A DNA stretch of 64,000 bases from Jannaschia pohangensis. GTDB taxonomy: Bacteria > Pseudomonadota > Alphaproteobacteria > Rhodobacterales > Rhodobacteraceae. The translations under genes and the position numbers were made by a program. Positions 51,838 to 61,412 of the stretch are shown in pieces (position 1 is the first letter of the stretch; each line of letters opens with the position of its first letter). The stretch covers positions 248,001 to 312,000 of the forward strand of contig NZ_FORA01000002.1 in assembly GCF_900113875.1 (NCBI RefSeq), written 5' to 3'. The notes under the pieces are model-generated. The model did not search any database and had not been told where the DNA came from. It saw only the letters and a list, made by a program, of their open reading frames with translations.

Positions 51838-52478
51838 CGCATGGGCGACAGCAGGGCGCTGCCAAGGCTGCAATCGCGGACCACGTCGTCGCCGCAGCGG
51901 CGCGGCGCCAGATCGCGGGTCAGGCAGATCCGCACCTCCTGCACCCGGCCCGCCTTGCAGGTGATGGTGACGCCATCGGCCTCCAGCTGCGGATTGGCCT
52001 CAAGAAATGCCTCTTCGATCACGCGGGCGGGCAGCGTCACCTCGCGCCCAAGATCGCGGATTGCGGACGGACGATTGACGGCCCCGTAAGCCGCGCGAGC
52101 CGCCGCAAAATAGGCGGCAGCCGACAGCCCGGAGCAGGTTCCATGCTTCCGCCATTCATGGAAGGCCAGCCCCGAAGAGCCCATGATATCGACCATCGCG
52201 GCGGTCTGCCCCCGGGTGGCGGGCCGTTCGGACGTCCGGCAATCACTTGGCCAGCCGCGCTCGTTCTGCGGCCAGAGCCCGTGAAGCGTGAAGCCGTAGC
52301 CCTGCCCCGGATCGCATTGCGGCGAGCCGCGCCGGTCCCCCTCGAGCGCGCACCAGGTCGGCGTCCAGCTGAGTGCCAGGACGTAGTAGTCGAAATCCCC
52401 GGCCCGTTCCCCCTCGGCGCGGGCGATGGATGCGAAAGCGGTCAGCAGGCACAAAAGGCCCGTTGCAAGGCGGATCAT
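51834..52478 (-). CDS. Secreted ribonuclease, T2 family
   Basis: 214 residues. Signal peptide MIRLATGLLCLLTAFASIARA. Both T2 active-site blocks are intact: HGLWPQ (CAS I) and HEWRKHGTC (CAS II), each with a catalytic His. Several cysteines fit the disulfides of the family. Likely a periplasmic or secreted RNA scavenging enzyme. ATG follows GGGAAAG. Confidence 0.9.
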   Translation of the reverse strand: MIRLATGLLCLLTAFASIARAEGERAGDFDYYVLALSWTPTWCALEGDRRGSPQCDPGQGYGFTLHGLWPQNERGWPSDCRTSERPATRGQTAAMVDIMGSSGLAFHEWRKHGTCSGLSAAAYFAAARAAYGAVNRPSAIRDLGREVTLPARVIEEAFLEANPQLEADGVTITCKAGRVQEVRICLTRDLAPRRCGDDVVRDCSLGSALLSPMR

Positions 52479-52607
52479 CTAAGGTCTTTCCCATTGGCGC
52501 GACACTCCCTATATAGCGCGTCAAGTTCCCCGAAAGCGAGAACAAGCGGCCCGGCCGCAGCCCCTGATCCGGGCGACGCAACAGATATGTCCTGAAGGAA
52601 GCATCCG

Positions 52608-53366
52608 ATGAACAAACCCATCATGGCAAAGGCCACAGCCGTCTGGCTGGTCGACAACACGACCATCAGTTTCAAGCAGATCGGCGACTTCTGCTCGCTG
52701 CACGAGTTGGAAGTTCAGGGAATCGCCGATGGCGACGTGGCCGTGGGCGTGAAGGGGTTCGACCCGGTTGCCAACAACCAGCTGACAACCGAAGAGATCG
52801 AGAAGGCCGAGAAGAATCCGCTGCACAAGCTGACGCTGAAATTCAACGCCGCCGCCGTGGGCGAGGAAAAGCGCCGTGGTCCCCGCTACACCCCGCTGTC
52901 CAAGCGTCAGGACCGGCCCGCGTCGATCTTCTGGCTGGTGAAATTCCACCCCGAGCTTTCGGACGCGCAGATTTCCAAGCTGATCGGCACGACCAAGCCG
53001 ACGATCCAGGCCATCCGCGAGCGGACGCATTGGAACATCCAGAACATCCAGCCCATCGACCCCGTCGCCCTGGGCCTGTGCAAGCAGACCGAACTGGACG
53101 CCGCCGTCCAGAAGGCCGCCGCCAAGCAGGCCGCGTCGGGCGTGGTGATGACCGACGATGAGCGGCGCAAGCTGGTATCGACCGAGCAATCGCTTGGGAT
53201 GGACGCGGACGAGACCCGGATGCCCTCCAGCATGTCCGGCCTCGAGACGTTCAGCCTGTCGGGCAATGATCAGGACGACGACGATCCGCGCGGCGGGCCG
53301 ACGCCGGACGCGGATGCCTTCTTCAACCTGCCTGACAGCGACGACGACGATGACGACGACCGTTGA
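52608..53366 (+). CDS. trcR: Cell-cycle transcriptional regulator TrcR (DUF1013)
   Basis: 252 residues. The DUF1013 core runs from ATAVWLVDNTTISFKQIGDFC to about residue 150; helices around LSDAQISKLIGTTKPTIQAIR read as an HTH. The C terminus is strikingly acidic, a run of Asp interrupted by a few other residues. TrcR is conserved in alphaproteobacteria and linked to CcrM/cell-cycle control. A terminator follows. Confidence 0.9.
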   Translation: MNKPIMAKATAVWLVDNTTISFKQIGDFCSLHELEVQGIADGDVAVGVKGFDPVANNQLTTEEIEKAEKNPLHKLTLKFNAAAVGEEKRRGPRYTPLSKRQDRPASIFWLVKFHPELSDAQISKLIGTTKPTIQAIRERTHWNIQNIQPIDPVALGLCKQTELDAAVQKAAAKQAASGVVMTDDERRKLVSTEQSLGMDADETRMPSSMSGLETFSLSGNDQDDDDPRGGPTPDADAFFNLPDSDDDDDDDR

Positions 53367-53378
53367 GGTCTTCTGCCA

Positions 53379-53405
53379 AGGGTCGCCCGACGGGCGGCCC
53401 TTTTT
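53379..53405 (+). terminator. Intrinsic terminator after trcR
   Basis: Stem AGGGTCGCCC/GGGCGGCCCT (53379-53388 and 53392-53401, one G-T pair) with a 3-base loop, followed by five T. Confidence 0.85.
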
Positions 53406-53423
53406 CGTTGACCGCGCCCCGTG

Positions 53424-54116
53424 ATGGCCCCGCTGTTCTTTCACGGTCTGCCTGGCGGCCCCGAAGATCGCCGCCTGTTGGACCGGAAGTGGCGACCGGA
53501 TGAAATGATGATCGGGGATACGCTGTGCCCCGATGCGCCGGGCACGACACCGCGGCATCTGGTGGGCTTTTCCTTGGGGGCGTTCGCAGCCCTGGGCATG
53601 GCCGCGCGCCATCCCGACCGGGTCGCACGGCTCACGCTTATCTCGCCCGCGGGGCCGCTGCAGTCGGGGGATTTTCTGCCACAGATGGCGGGGGCCCCGG
53701 TTTTCCGTCTGGCCCGCCGCTCTGCCACGGGTCTGCGCGTGTTGACCGCGCTACAGGGCGGCATCACGCGCATCGCGCCCGACCGGCTCCTCCGGCAGCT
53801 CTTTTCGACAAGCCATCCGGCAGAGCGCGCGATCCTGGACGATGCGGCGGCTCGGGATGTCCTGCGCGCGGGGTTGCGCCATTGCCACATCGACCGACCC
53901 CGGGCCTATTGCGACAGCATCGCGGCCTATGTCACCGACTGGCGGGACGATCTGGGCGCGGTCCGTTGCCCGGTCACGATCTGGCAGGGGGATGCCGACA
54001 GGTGGACACCGCCCGACATGGCGCGCTCACTCGCCAATGCGCTCTGCGGACCGGTGGACCTGCGGATCGTGACGGGCGCCGGTCACTACGGGATGCTTCG
54101 CCGCGCCCTGCCCTGA
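53424..54116 (+). CDS. Alpha/beta hydrolase
   Basis: 230 residues. Oxyanion FFHGLPGGPEDR, nucleophile GFSLGAFAALG, acid in WQGDADRWTPP, His in TGAGHYGML: complete triad. Substrate unknown. ATG 53424; a GTG sits one codon before it. Its leader overlaps the end of the trcR terminator region. Confidence 0.8.
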   Translation: MAPLFFHGLPGGPEDRRLLDRKWRPDEMMIGDTLCPDAPGTTPRHLVGFSLGAFAALGMAARHPDRVARLTLISPAGPLQSGDFLPQMAGAPVFRLARRSATGLRVLTALQGGITRIAPDRLLRQLFSTSHPAERAILDDAAARDVLRAGLRHCHIDRPRAYCDSIAAYVTDWRDDLGAVRCPVTIWQGDADRWTPPDMARSLANALCGPVDLRIVTGAGHYGMLRRALP

Positions 54117-54123
54117 TCGGGGT

Positions 54124-54447
54124 TCAGGCGTTCATCTTCTCGATATAGGCGCGCAGTTCCCCGGCCTCGTGGCGGGCCTCGCGCAGGCCTTCCATCGCGG
54201 CTTTCGCTTCGGCATCGCTCTGGGTCAGCTTGGTCTGCAACTCCTGCTCGCGGTATTGCAGGTAGGTGATCGCCTCGTCGCGCTGTTCTTCGGCGTCATG
54301 GAGCGCCTTGGCCATCTCTTCCAGCTCGGCCACATCGGACACGGTGACCCGGCTGAACCGATGCACCAGCCAGGCGGCGAACCAGCCGAGCGCGAAGGCG
54401 ATGAAAAGGATCACTGCAATGGCGACAACGAATTCTGTGCGGTTCAT
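54124..54447 (-). CDS. Single-span membrane protein with coiled coil
   Basis: 107 residues. One N-terminal membrane helix (about 7-28), then a long charged heptad-like helix (DVAELEEMAKALHDAEEQRDE and onward) that should form a coiled coil in the cytoplasm or periplasm. The ATG overlaps the stop of the OmpA-family gene by 4 bp, so the two are made together. No family recognised. Confidence 0.75.
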   Translation of the reverse strand: MNRTEFVVAIAVILFIAFALGWFAAWLVHRFSRVTVSDVAELEEMAKALHDAEEQRDEAITYLQYREQELQTKLTQSDAEAKAAMEGLREARHEAGELRAYIEKMNA

Positions 54448-56408
54448 TCCCCGGCTCCCTCTGCCGTCTCGCCTTCGGCCTGGGCGGGGACTTCGCCCTC
54501 GTCCTCTGCCTGGGCGGTCGTATCGTCGACCGGCTGATCCGGCGCAACATCGATCTCATCCTCCGGGTCGGCATCGCGCCGCCCGAGCAGGGTGAAGGTG
54601 ATCCGCCGATTGGTCTCGCGGCCCTCTTCGGTGCCGTTGTCGGCGATCGGTTGCGACTCGCCGTAGCCCTTGGCGACAAGCTGGCTTGGCCGGACGCCGC
54701 GCGCGATCAGGGCGGCGCGGACGGCATCGGCGCGCTGCACCGACAGGGTCAGGTTGCCGCCTTCGCTCCCCTGGCTGTCGGTGTGGCCACCAACCTCGAA
54801 CACGGCGCGTTCGCAATCGTCGAGCTTGTCCTTCAGGCGTCCGATCTGACCGTCGCCCGAAGCTTCGATCACGGCGGCCCCCGGGGCGAAGGTCAGCTTC
54901 TGCTCGGTCAGGATGTCGTTCAGATCGTCTTCGCATTCTTCCGGCGTCGGGATATTCAGGAGCGGGTCGAGTTCCGGCTCATAGCGCACCTCGATCCGGA
55001 AATTCGCCTCGGCCCCGAGCTTGTCGGACAGAAGGCCCGAAATCTCGGCCTCGGCGCGCGCGTTTCCGGTCACGCCCCGGATCACGACCAGATCGGGCTG
55101 GACGATGACGACCCCCTGTTCCAGCCGCGAGAGCGCGTCGAGACCCGACAGGACCCGCGCGGGCCAACCCTGTGGCAGGCTCTCGTCCTGGCGGGTGGCG
55201 ACATAGGTCTTGTCGAAGCCGAACAAGGCGCGCCCGTAGCTGACGACAGCGGCCTGCTGCGCATCGTCATACAATCGACCACGCAGCTGCACCTGGCCCT
55301 CGGGCGACAGGGTGGCGACGAACTCAGGGGTGCCCGTGGCCGCCTCGCCGGTGCCGTCGACCTGGGTCGGTTCGGGCAGGACGGCAGACAGAACGAAGAG
55401 GTCCGGCAGGGCCGTGCCAAGCTCGGCCACGACGGTATCGAAGAGGTCCGCATCCGTCCCCTCGCGCGCGACGAGCGAGACATCGGCGTCCGACAGGGTC
55501 AGCGCACCGCCACCCAGACGCCCAAGCGCCTCAATCCCCAGGGACGCGGCCTCGCCCCAACTGGCGGACGGCACGCCCAGCCCGATGACGCAGCCCGCGC
55601 GCCCGGTGAAGCCGGTGCTTTGCGCCGCGCGCAGGATGCGGGCTTCGGCGGGCAGGCTGTCGACGGCACAGGCCTCGAAGCGGGGCCGACCTTCGGGCGG
55701 GATGACATAGCGGAGGGTGAAAGGCGTGATGACCGGGCGCGGCGCCGAGATGTTGAGCACCAGATCGACAATCTCGGGCTTGCGACGGGTCAGGCTCTGC
55801 TCCAGCCGCAGACGTTCGGTATCGCTGTCGGCGACGGCGGTCACGGTGACGCTCCCCGGCATGACCGATATCTTGGCGCGGGGCAGGTCCTTGAGCACCG
55901 ACAGACCAAAGCGCAGCGTTTCTTCCCAGTCCGGGCTGACCGGGTAGTCGGCGGTTTCCACCATGTTGGTGATCTGCAGTGGTGTGGTCCCGCCCGCCTC
56001 GTCGAGCAGGGTCTGGAGCGCTTCCTGCCCGCCGTTGGTCGGGACAAGGCCGATCACCGACACGCCGTCTTCGTTGCGCAGGATCTCGAGCGAGAAGCGC
56101 GGCGGCGTCACCGCGCGGCTTGGCGCGACTTCCATCGCGTCGATCACCCGGCTCGGGTCGACGACATATCCAGCCCGCGTGATCGCCCGAAAGCGCGCAG
56201 GCTCGTCCGGGGCGGTGCCGGTCAGGATCAATTGCAGGCCATCGGTCTCGACCCCGGCCCATCCCATGTCGTTGGAGGCGAGCATGGCCGAGACGGCGGT
56301 CCTGGAGCGGTCCTCGACGAATTCCGCACCGAACCATGCGCCTGCGGTCGCACCGGCAGCAGCCACCCCAAAGGCGGCAATCGTGGCAATGGTGCTTCTG
56401 CGGCTCAT
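54444..56408 (-). CDS. OmpA-family protein with large periplasmic region
   Basis: 654 residues. N-terminal helix (about 5-27) acts as signal or anchor. The middle 480 residues contain repeated BON/OsmY-like beta-alpha units. The OmpA peptidoglycan-binding domain is near 515-625 (HTDSQGSEGGNLTLSVQRA; ETNRRITF). A Glu/Asp/Ala-rich tail follows. It would tether the envelope to murein. ATG at 56408 (MSRRSTIATI). Coupled to the coiled-coil protein downstream. Confidence 0.85.
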   Translation of the reverse strand: MSRRSTIATIAAFGVAAAGATAGAWFGAEFVEDRSRTAVSAMLASNDMGWAGVETDGLQLILTGTAPDEPARFRAITRAGYVVDPSRVIDAMEVAPSRAVTPPRFSLEILRNEDGVSVIGLVPTNGGQEALQTLLDEAGGTTPLQITNMVETADYPVSPDWEETLRFGLSVLKDLPRAKISVMPGSVTVTAVADSDTERLRLEQSLTRRKPEIVDLVLNISAPRPVITPFTLRYVIPPEGRPRFEACAVDSLPAEARILRAAQSTGFTGRAGCVIGLGVPSASWGEAASLGIEALGRLGGGALTLSDADVSLVAREGTDADLFDTVVAELGTALPDLFVLSAVLPEPTQVDGTGEAATGTPEFVATLSPEGQVQLRGRLYDDAQQAAVVSYGRALFGFDKTYVATRQDESLPQGWPARVLSGLDALSRLEQGVVIVQPDLVVIRGVTGNARAEAEISGLLSDKLGAEANFRIEVRYEPELDPLLNIPTPEECEDDLNDILTEQKLTFAPGAAVIEASGDGQIGRLKDKLDDCERAVFEVGGHTDSQGSEGGNLTLSVQRADAVRAALIARGVRPSQLVAKGYGESQPIADNGTEEGRETNRRITFTLLGRRDADPEDEIDVAPDQPVDDTTAQAEDEGEVPAQAEGETAEGAGE

Positions 56409-56462
56409 CGTTCGGTCTCTCGTCCCCCGGGTCTGCTTAGCGGCCACATCCGGGGGGGGCAA

Positions 56463-57404
56463 TCACAGGAGCGCGGCAACGGCGAAAAATGGCAAGGGGA
56501 TCAGGCCGGTCGTCCGGTTCGATCGAAAGAGGCGCAGGCAGAGTCCCGCATCCGCGATGTCGAGGCGCGCCATCTGCCAGCACATATGCCAGCCCATAAG
56601 CCACATGCCGACCAGCGCCACCAACGCCCCCGACGCCGAAAGCGGCAGGGCCGCGGCCACTGCCAGCAGGATCACCGTCGCTGCCGTGAAGCCGCGCAGC
56701 CAGGGCATCGGACGCTCTCCGAAGCGGCGCGCCGTCGATTTCACCCCGATCAAGGCGTCGTCCTCCACGTCCTGATAGGCATAGATCGTATCGTAAAAGA
56801 GCGTCCAGGCGATGCCGCCCAGATAAAGAAAGACCGCAGGCCAGCCGAGCGATCCGGTCTGCGCCGTCCAGGCCAGCAGCGCGCCCCAGTTGAACGCCAG
56901 ACCCAGAAACACCTGCGGCCACCAGGTGAACCGCTTGGCGAAGGGATAGACCGCGACCGGCAGCAGGGCGAGGACCCCGAGGCCCACGGCGGCCCAGTTG
57001 AAGGTGAAGAGGATCAGAGCCGAAAGCCCGACCTGCACCCCCATCCAGATCATCGCACCCCGGATCGTCACCTGACCAGACGGGATCGGGCGCGACCGGG
57101 TGCGCGCCACCCGTCCGTCGATGTCGCGGTCGGTGATGTCGTTCCAGGTGCAGCCCGCGCCGCGCATCAGGAACGCACCGATGGCACAGCCCAGACCGAT
57201 CCACAGATCGAAGGGCCGGAACCCTTCGGCCGCAATCGCCAGCATCAGCCCCCACCAGCACGGCAATAGCAGCAGCCAGGTCCCGATGGGGCGGTCCGCG
57301 CGGGAAAGCCGCAGGTAGGGCCGTGCCGCCGCCGGGGCCAGCGTATCGACCCAGTTGCCCTTGACGGCGTCGGCCACCTGTCCTTGATCGGAGGTATCGG
57401 TCAT
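56463..57404 (-). CDS. ubiA: 4-hydroxybenzoate polyprenyltransferase
   Basis: Prenylates 4-hydroxybenzoate in ubiquinone synthesis. 313 residues with about eight helices. The two Asp-rich metal/diphosphate motifs are NDITDRDID (near 80) and DTIYAYQDVEDD (near 205). Start ATG at 57404; upstream frame is the shadow of rsmE. Divergent from rsmE with only 18 bases between start codons. Confidence 0.93.
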   Translation of the reverse strand: MTDTSDQGQVADAVKGNWVDTLAPAAARPYLRLSRADRPIGTWLLLLPCWWGLMLAIAAEGFRPFDLWIGLGCAIGAFLMRGAGCTWNDITDRDIDGRVARTRSRPIPSGQVTIRGAMIWMGVQVGLSALILFTFNWAAVGLGVLALLPVAVYPFAKRFTWWPQVFLGLAFNWGALLAWTAQTGSLGWPAVFLYLGGIAWTLFYDTIYAYQDVEDDALIGVKSTARRFGERPMPWLRGFTAATVILLAVAAALPLSASGALVALVGMWLMGWHMCWQMARLDIADAGLCLRLFRSNRTTGLIPLPFFAVAALL

Positions 57405-57422
57405 CTCGGAAAGGGCCTTCTC

Positions 57423-58160
57423 ATGGACAGCAAGGTCAGGCTGCACATAGCCGGCCCTCTCGGGGCGGGACAAGACGTCGAGCTGACGCGGGATCAGGCG
57501 CATTATCTGTCGGGCGTCATGCGCCTGTCGCCGGGCGATACGCTGACGGTCTTCGACGGGGTTTCGGGGGCCTGGCGGGCGACGATCGACGCGGCGTCCA
57601 AGCGGGGTGGCACCCTCACCTGTCAGGAGCAGACGGCGGCGCAGCGCAACCCGCCCGACATCTGGCTGATCTTCGCGCCCATCAAGAAGGTCCGCACAGA
57701 CTTCATCGTCGAGAAGGCGACCGAACTGGGCGCGGCCCGCATCCTGCCGGTGCAGACCCGCTTCACCAATTCCGAACGCATCCGCCGCGACCGGCTTCAG
57801 GCCCATGCGGTCGAGGCAGCCGAGCAATGCGGCGGCACCTTCGTCCCCGAGGTGACGGATATCGCGCCGCTGGATCGCCTGCTGGCGGACTGGCCCGCGG
57901 ACCGCGCGCTGATCTTCTGCGACGAGACGTTGTCGGACGATCCCGACTGGGCCGAAGGCGGCACCGGCACGGCCCTGCCCCCCGCACCTGCGGCCATCCT
58001 GATCGGTCCCGAAGGCGGCTTTTCATCCGAGGAACGCGCCCGGTTGCGCGCCCTGCCCTTCGCCCATCCCATCGGCCTCGGCCCCCGCATCCTGCGCGCG
58101 GACACGGCGGCGGTCGCGGCGCTGACGCTCTGGCAGCAGGCGCGCGGAGATTGGACGTGA
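57423..58160 (+). CDS. rsmE: 16S rRNA (uracil(1498)-N3)-methyltransferase
   Basis: 245 residues. PUA-like N-terminal region (LSGVMRLSPGDTLTVFDG) and a SPOUT knot: KKVRTDFIVEKATELGA, IGPEGGFSSEE and LGPRILRADTA. Methylates U1498 in the decoding centre of 16S rRNA with SAM. ATG at 57423, AAAGGG upstream. Confidence 0.93.
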   Translation: MDSKVRLHIAGPLGAGQDVELTRDQAHYLSGVMRLSPGDTLTVFDGVSGAWRATIDAASKRGGTLTCQEQTAAQRNPPDIWLIFAPIKKVRTDFIVEKATELGAARILPVQTRFTNSERIRRDRLQAHAVEAAEQCGGTFVPEVTDIAPLDRLLADWPADRALIFCDETLSDDPDWAEGGTGTALPPAPAAILIGPEGGFSSEERARLRALPFAHPIGLGPRILRADTAAVAALTLWQQARGDWT

Positions 58161-58625
58161 CGTCGCCCTTGCCCGCCCGGCTCTTCGCGATCCTGCCGCG
58201 CAAAGGGCACCGGGGCGTCGTGTTCCGGCGGGCCACAACCGCGTGACGGCGATGCTGCAATGGGATCTGAAAAACGACAGCTTCAAAGCCGGTCAATGGC
58301 TGCGCGGTCGCGTCCATGAACGTCACTGCGACCTGTCGCCGGACGGCCGGCACCTGATCGCCGCGCTTCTGAAATACGGCGGGCCTGATCGATGGGGGGC
58401 TACACGGTCATTTGCCGGCCACCTTGTTTCACCGCGCTGAAACTTCATGGCGCCGGGCACGGCGACCTGCCTGATCGACACCAACCCGATGACACCCCGC
58501 CGGATCGAGGCCCCCTGTGCCGGGGTCCGGAAACGATCCGGATGACCGAACCCCTGCCGCCGGGCTTTCGCCGGATCGGGGAATTTGGCATCGTTCCCCT
58601 GAAACCACAGGCAACCGCGCGATGA
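58157..58625 (+). pseudogene. Frameshifted remnant of a conserved hypothetical gene
   Basis: Three successive frames carry parts of one protein. The first, from GTG 58157, ends in RGVVFRRATTA at 58246. The second continues RVTAMLQWDLKNDSFKAGQW to about 58395 and the third GGYTVICRPPCFTALKLHG onward. The first shift is near 58228-58236; the second falls in a G run at about 58393-58398. I recall similar unbroken proteins as unnamed conserved hypotheticals in related bacteria. The last frame ends overlapping the ATG of the next gene at 58622, so the gene may once have been coupled to it. Sequencing error cannot be ruled out. Confidence 0.6.
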
Positions 58626-59131
58626 TCCGACCCGAAGCCAAGGCCCGCCTGCTGCGCTGGCGCGAAGCCCTGATAGGGGCTTCCTGTGCCGTGGCGGGGC
58701 TCTGGCTCTGGCTGGCGACGGCGGGTCTGCCCGCGCTGTTCGGAGCGGTGGCCATGGCGATCGGTGCGGTGCTGATCCTGTCGGGGATGCGCCGCGCGCG
58801 GTTTCGCAGCACCCATCAGGACCCCGGCATCGTCCGCATCGTCGAGGGCCGGATCAGCTACATGGGCCCGGTCACCGGCGGCAGCGTGGCGCTCGACGAT
58901 CTGGTGGCGGTCACCCTTCTGCGCGACGACACGGGGGCCGCCTGGTGCCTGACCCCAGAAGCCGAGCGCGACCTTGTCATCCCCGAAGGCGCCATCGGGG
59001 CCGAGGGCTTGCTCGATGCCCTGGCGCCGCTGCCCGGTCTCGATTCCGGCGCCATGGTCCGAGCCGTGCAATCGCGCACAGGCGCCTCTATCACGGTTTG
59101 GCGACGAGAGCAGTTCCGCGCCTTGACTTGA
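58622..59131 (+). CDS. Hypothetical membrane protein
   Basis: 169 residues. Two hydrophobic segments near residues 14-60 (ALIGASCAVAGLWLWLATAG; LFGAVAMAIGAVLIL), then a soluble domain with many hydrophobic/charged alternations (IVRIVEGRISYMGPVTGGSVAL). No family recognised. ATG overlaps the end of the degraded gene. Confidence 0.75.
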   Translation: MIRPEAKARLLRWREALIGASCAVAGLWLWLATAGLPALFGAVAMAIGAVLILSGMRRARFRSTHQDPGIVRIVEGRISYMGPVTGGSVALDDLVAVTLLRDDTGAAWCLTPEAERDLVIPEGAIGAEGLLDALAPLPGLDSGAMVRAVQSRTGASITVWRREQFRALT

Positions 59132-59182
59132 CCGTGCGACCGCATCAGTCCTGATCACCCGAACGCCCGACAGGAGGCCCCC

Positions 59183-60553
59183 ATGTCCATCCCGCAGTCC
59201 GGCGGCGGCCCGATTACCGACCCCGCGCAACTGACCGAATATCTCGCCTCCGGCTGCAAGCCGCAGGAGGATTGGCGCATCGGAACCGAGCACGAGAAAT
59301 TCGGCTTCTGCGAAGACAGCCACATGCCGCTCCCCTACGAGGGCACGCGCTCTATCGAGGCGGTGCTGACGGGCCTGCGCGACAGTTTCGGTTGGTCACC
59401 CGTGACTGAGGGCGGCAAGCTGATCGGGCTTGAAAAGAACGGCGCCAACGTCAGCCTGGAACCCGGCGGCCAACTGGAGCTTTCAGGCGCACCGCTCGAA
59501 ACCATCCACCAGACCTGCGACGAGGTGAACGACCACCTGCGCGAAGTGCGGGCCGTGGCCGATGGCATCGGGGTCAAGTTCATCGGTCTGGGGGCCGCGC
59601 CGGTCTGGACCCACGAACAGATGCCGCTGATGCCCAAGGGGCGCTACAAGCTGATGGACAGCTACATGGGCAAGGTCGGCACCATGGGCCGGGTGATGAT
59701 GCGCCGGACCTGCACCGTGCAGGTCAACATCGATTTCGGGTCCGAGGCGGACATGGTGCAGAAGCTGCGCGTGGCCATGGCGCTGCAATCGGTGGCAACC
59801 GCGCTTTTCGCGTCGTCCCCGTTCTTCGAGGGCAAGCCCAATGGCCACAAATCCTGGCGCAGCCGGGTCTGGCGCGATCTGGATGCCTCGCGGACCGGCA
59901 TACCGGCCTTCGTCTTCGACGAGGGGTTCGGGTTCCAGCAATGGGTGGACTACGCGCTCGATGTGCCGATGTACTTCGTCTACCGCGACGGCCGCTACGT
60001 CGACGCCCTAGGCCAGTCGTTCCGCGACTTCATGAAGGGCCAGCTTCCGGCCCTGCCCGGTGAGACGCCGACCCTGTCGGATTGGGCCGATCACCTGACC
60101 ACGCTGTTCCCCGAAGCGCGGATCAAGAAATACATGGAGATGCGCGGGGCCGACGGCGGCCCGTGGCGCAGGCTCTGTGCGCTGCCCGCCTTCTGGGTCG
60201 GTTTGATGTACGACCAGACCGCGCTGGATGCGGCCTGGGATCTGGCCAAGGGTTGGGATCAGGAAACCCGCCTGGCCCTGCGCATCGCCGCCTCAGAGCA
60301 GGGGCTTCAGGCCGAAGTCCGGGGCATCAGGATGCACGACCTCGCCCGCGAGGTTCTGGCGATTTCGGAGGCCGGTCTGAAGGCCCGCGCGCGGCCCGGT
60401 GCGGGCGGTCTTGTCCCCGACGAGACGCATTTCCTCAACGCGCTCAAGGAATCGGTCGAAACAGGCAAGACCCTGGCGGACGAACTGCTCGATGCCTATC
60501 ACGGCCCCTGGAACGGCGACTTGGACCGCATCTATTCCGAATACGCCTACTGA
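59183..60553 (+). CDS. gshA: Glutamate-cysteine ligase (plant/alphaproteobacterial type)
   Basis: First step of glutathione synthesis: ATP-dependent ligation of Glu and Cys. 456 residues. Family features: WRIGTEHEKFGF at the N terminus, SLEPGGQLELSGAP, RRTCTVQVNIDF and KPNGHKSWRSRVW. This class is distinct from the enteric GshA. ATG at 59183 follows AGGAGG. Confidence 0.93.
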   Translation: MSIPQSGGGPITDPAQLTEYLASGCKPQEDWRIGTEHEKFGFCEDSHMPLPYEGTRSIEAVLTGLRDSFGWSPVTEGGKLIGLEKNGANVSLEPGGQLELSGAPLETIHQTCDEVNDHLREVRAVADGIGVKFIGLGAAPVWTHEQMPLMPKGRYKLMDSYMGKVGTMGRVMMRRTCTVQVNIDFGSEADMVQKLRVAMALQSVATALFASSPFFEGKPNGHKSWRSRVWRDLDASRTGIPAFVFDEGFGFQQWVDYALDVPMYFVYRDGRYVDALGQSFRDFMKGQLPALPGETPTLSDWADHLTTLFPEARIKKYMEMRGADGGPWRRLCALPAFWVGLMYDQTALDAAWDLAKGWDQETRLALRIAASEQGLQAEVRGIRMHDLAREVLAISEAGLKARARPGAGGLVPDETHFLNALKESVETGKTLADELLDAYHGPWNGDLDRIYSEYAY

Positions 60554-60618
60554 CAGCGGCCTTGCATGACCGGGGCCAAGGGCGTTTCCTGCGCGAGACA
60601 GCCAAAGGACCCCGGCCC

Positions 60619-60897
60619 ATGCGCGACTTCTTCATCAAGGCCCTTGAAGGAATCATCACGCTGACCATCGTTGTGGTGGCAGTGGCGATCCTGGTGGTGA
60701 CGATCGGCGCGATGTTCGGCGGTGTGCCGGTGGGTGATTTCTGGATCGAGGGACCGACCCACGCCGCCATCGTGGCGATCGGCGGCACCCTCGGCTTGCT
60801 GGTGGTCGGGGGCACGCTCTATCTGGGCCTCGGGAAATACAACAACACGGCCCGCACGGCGGACGCACTGGAGCTGCTGATCACGCTGCGGCGCTGA
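60619..60897 (+). CDS. Small membrane protein
   Basis: 92 residues. Two hydrophobic segments (about 11-35 and 50-70) with a short loop containing DFWIEGPTH; the tail is polar (YNNTARTADALELLITLRR). No family recognised. ATG at 60619, 65 bases after gshA. Confidence 0.65.
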   Translation: MRDFFIKALEGIITLTIVVVAVAILVVTIGAMFGGVPVGDFWIEGPTHAAIVAIGGTLGLLVVGGTLYLGLGKYNNTARTADALELLITLRR

Positions 60898-60995
60898 GCC
60901 GCGAGGGGGTCCACCGACGGGACTTCGCCGCCAATTATTCAGGGCAACCGAATGGCGGCTTTGACGCTTCCGCCATCGAGGTCGGAGAATGGATA

Positions 60996-61080
60996 TGGTG
61001 GGGAGTCCAAGATTCGAACATGGGTGGGTTGCCCCAACGGATTTACAGTCCGCCGCATTTGACCGCTCTGCCAACTCCCC
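60996..61080 (-). tRNA. tRNA-Tyr (anticodon GTA)
   Basis: 85 bases including encoded CCA, with the long variable arm of class II tRNAs. Acceptor stem GGGGAGT/ACTCCCC (5' end at 61080, 3' at 61000-61006). The anticodon loop CTGTAAA gives GTA. T arm GTTCGAATC. Confidence 0.93.
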
Positions 61081-61412
61081 TGAGTTGTTGTTTTGGCAGT
61101 GATCTTCGCCACCGATGCGCATGATCTCGACATGCTGCAGCACTGGAAAAGCTACCGAGGTAGAAAATGGGCACAGGGGTGTATGTGGAATTAGAAACTA
61201 TGAACCAGCGCCCATCATTCGGACGCTTCCGCGTCCATCAGCTATAAGACGTGGATTGTTGGTTCATCAGTTTCATGTCAGCCGCTCAGCACGGCCAAAT
61301 TGGCAGATCAACCCGAGAACTGGACATGAACGGCCCTGCGGAGGTTCCGCATAATGCGCTTGAGGCAGGCCTCCCGTGTCCCCGATGTGAAAGCGCTAAA
61401 AACAACGGTTGC
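61081..61412. other. Intergenic stretch, no gene recognised
   Basis: About 330 bases upstream of the tRNA-Tyr gene and downstream of the operon from pyrC. Plus-strand ORFs here show no coding character. Composition is slightly more A/T-rich than neighbours. No repeat or hairpin of note found by eye. Confidence 0.4.

Noticed and set aside
54651..57269. An 872-codon plus-strand ORF over the OmpA and ubiA genes
   Set aside because: Antisense shadow; the minus-strand proteins have clear family motifs.
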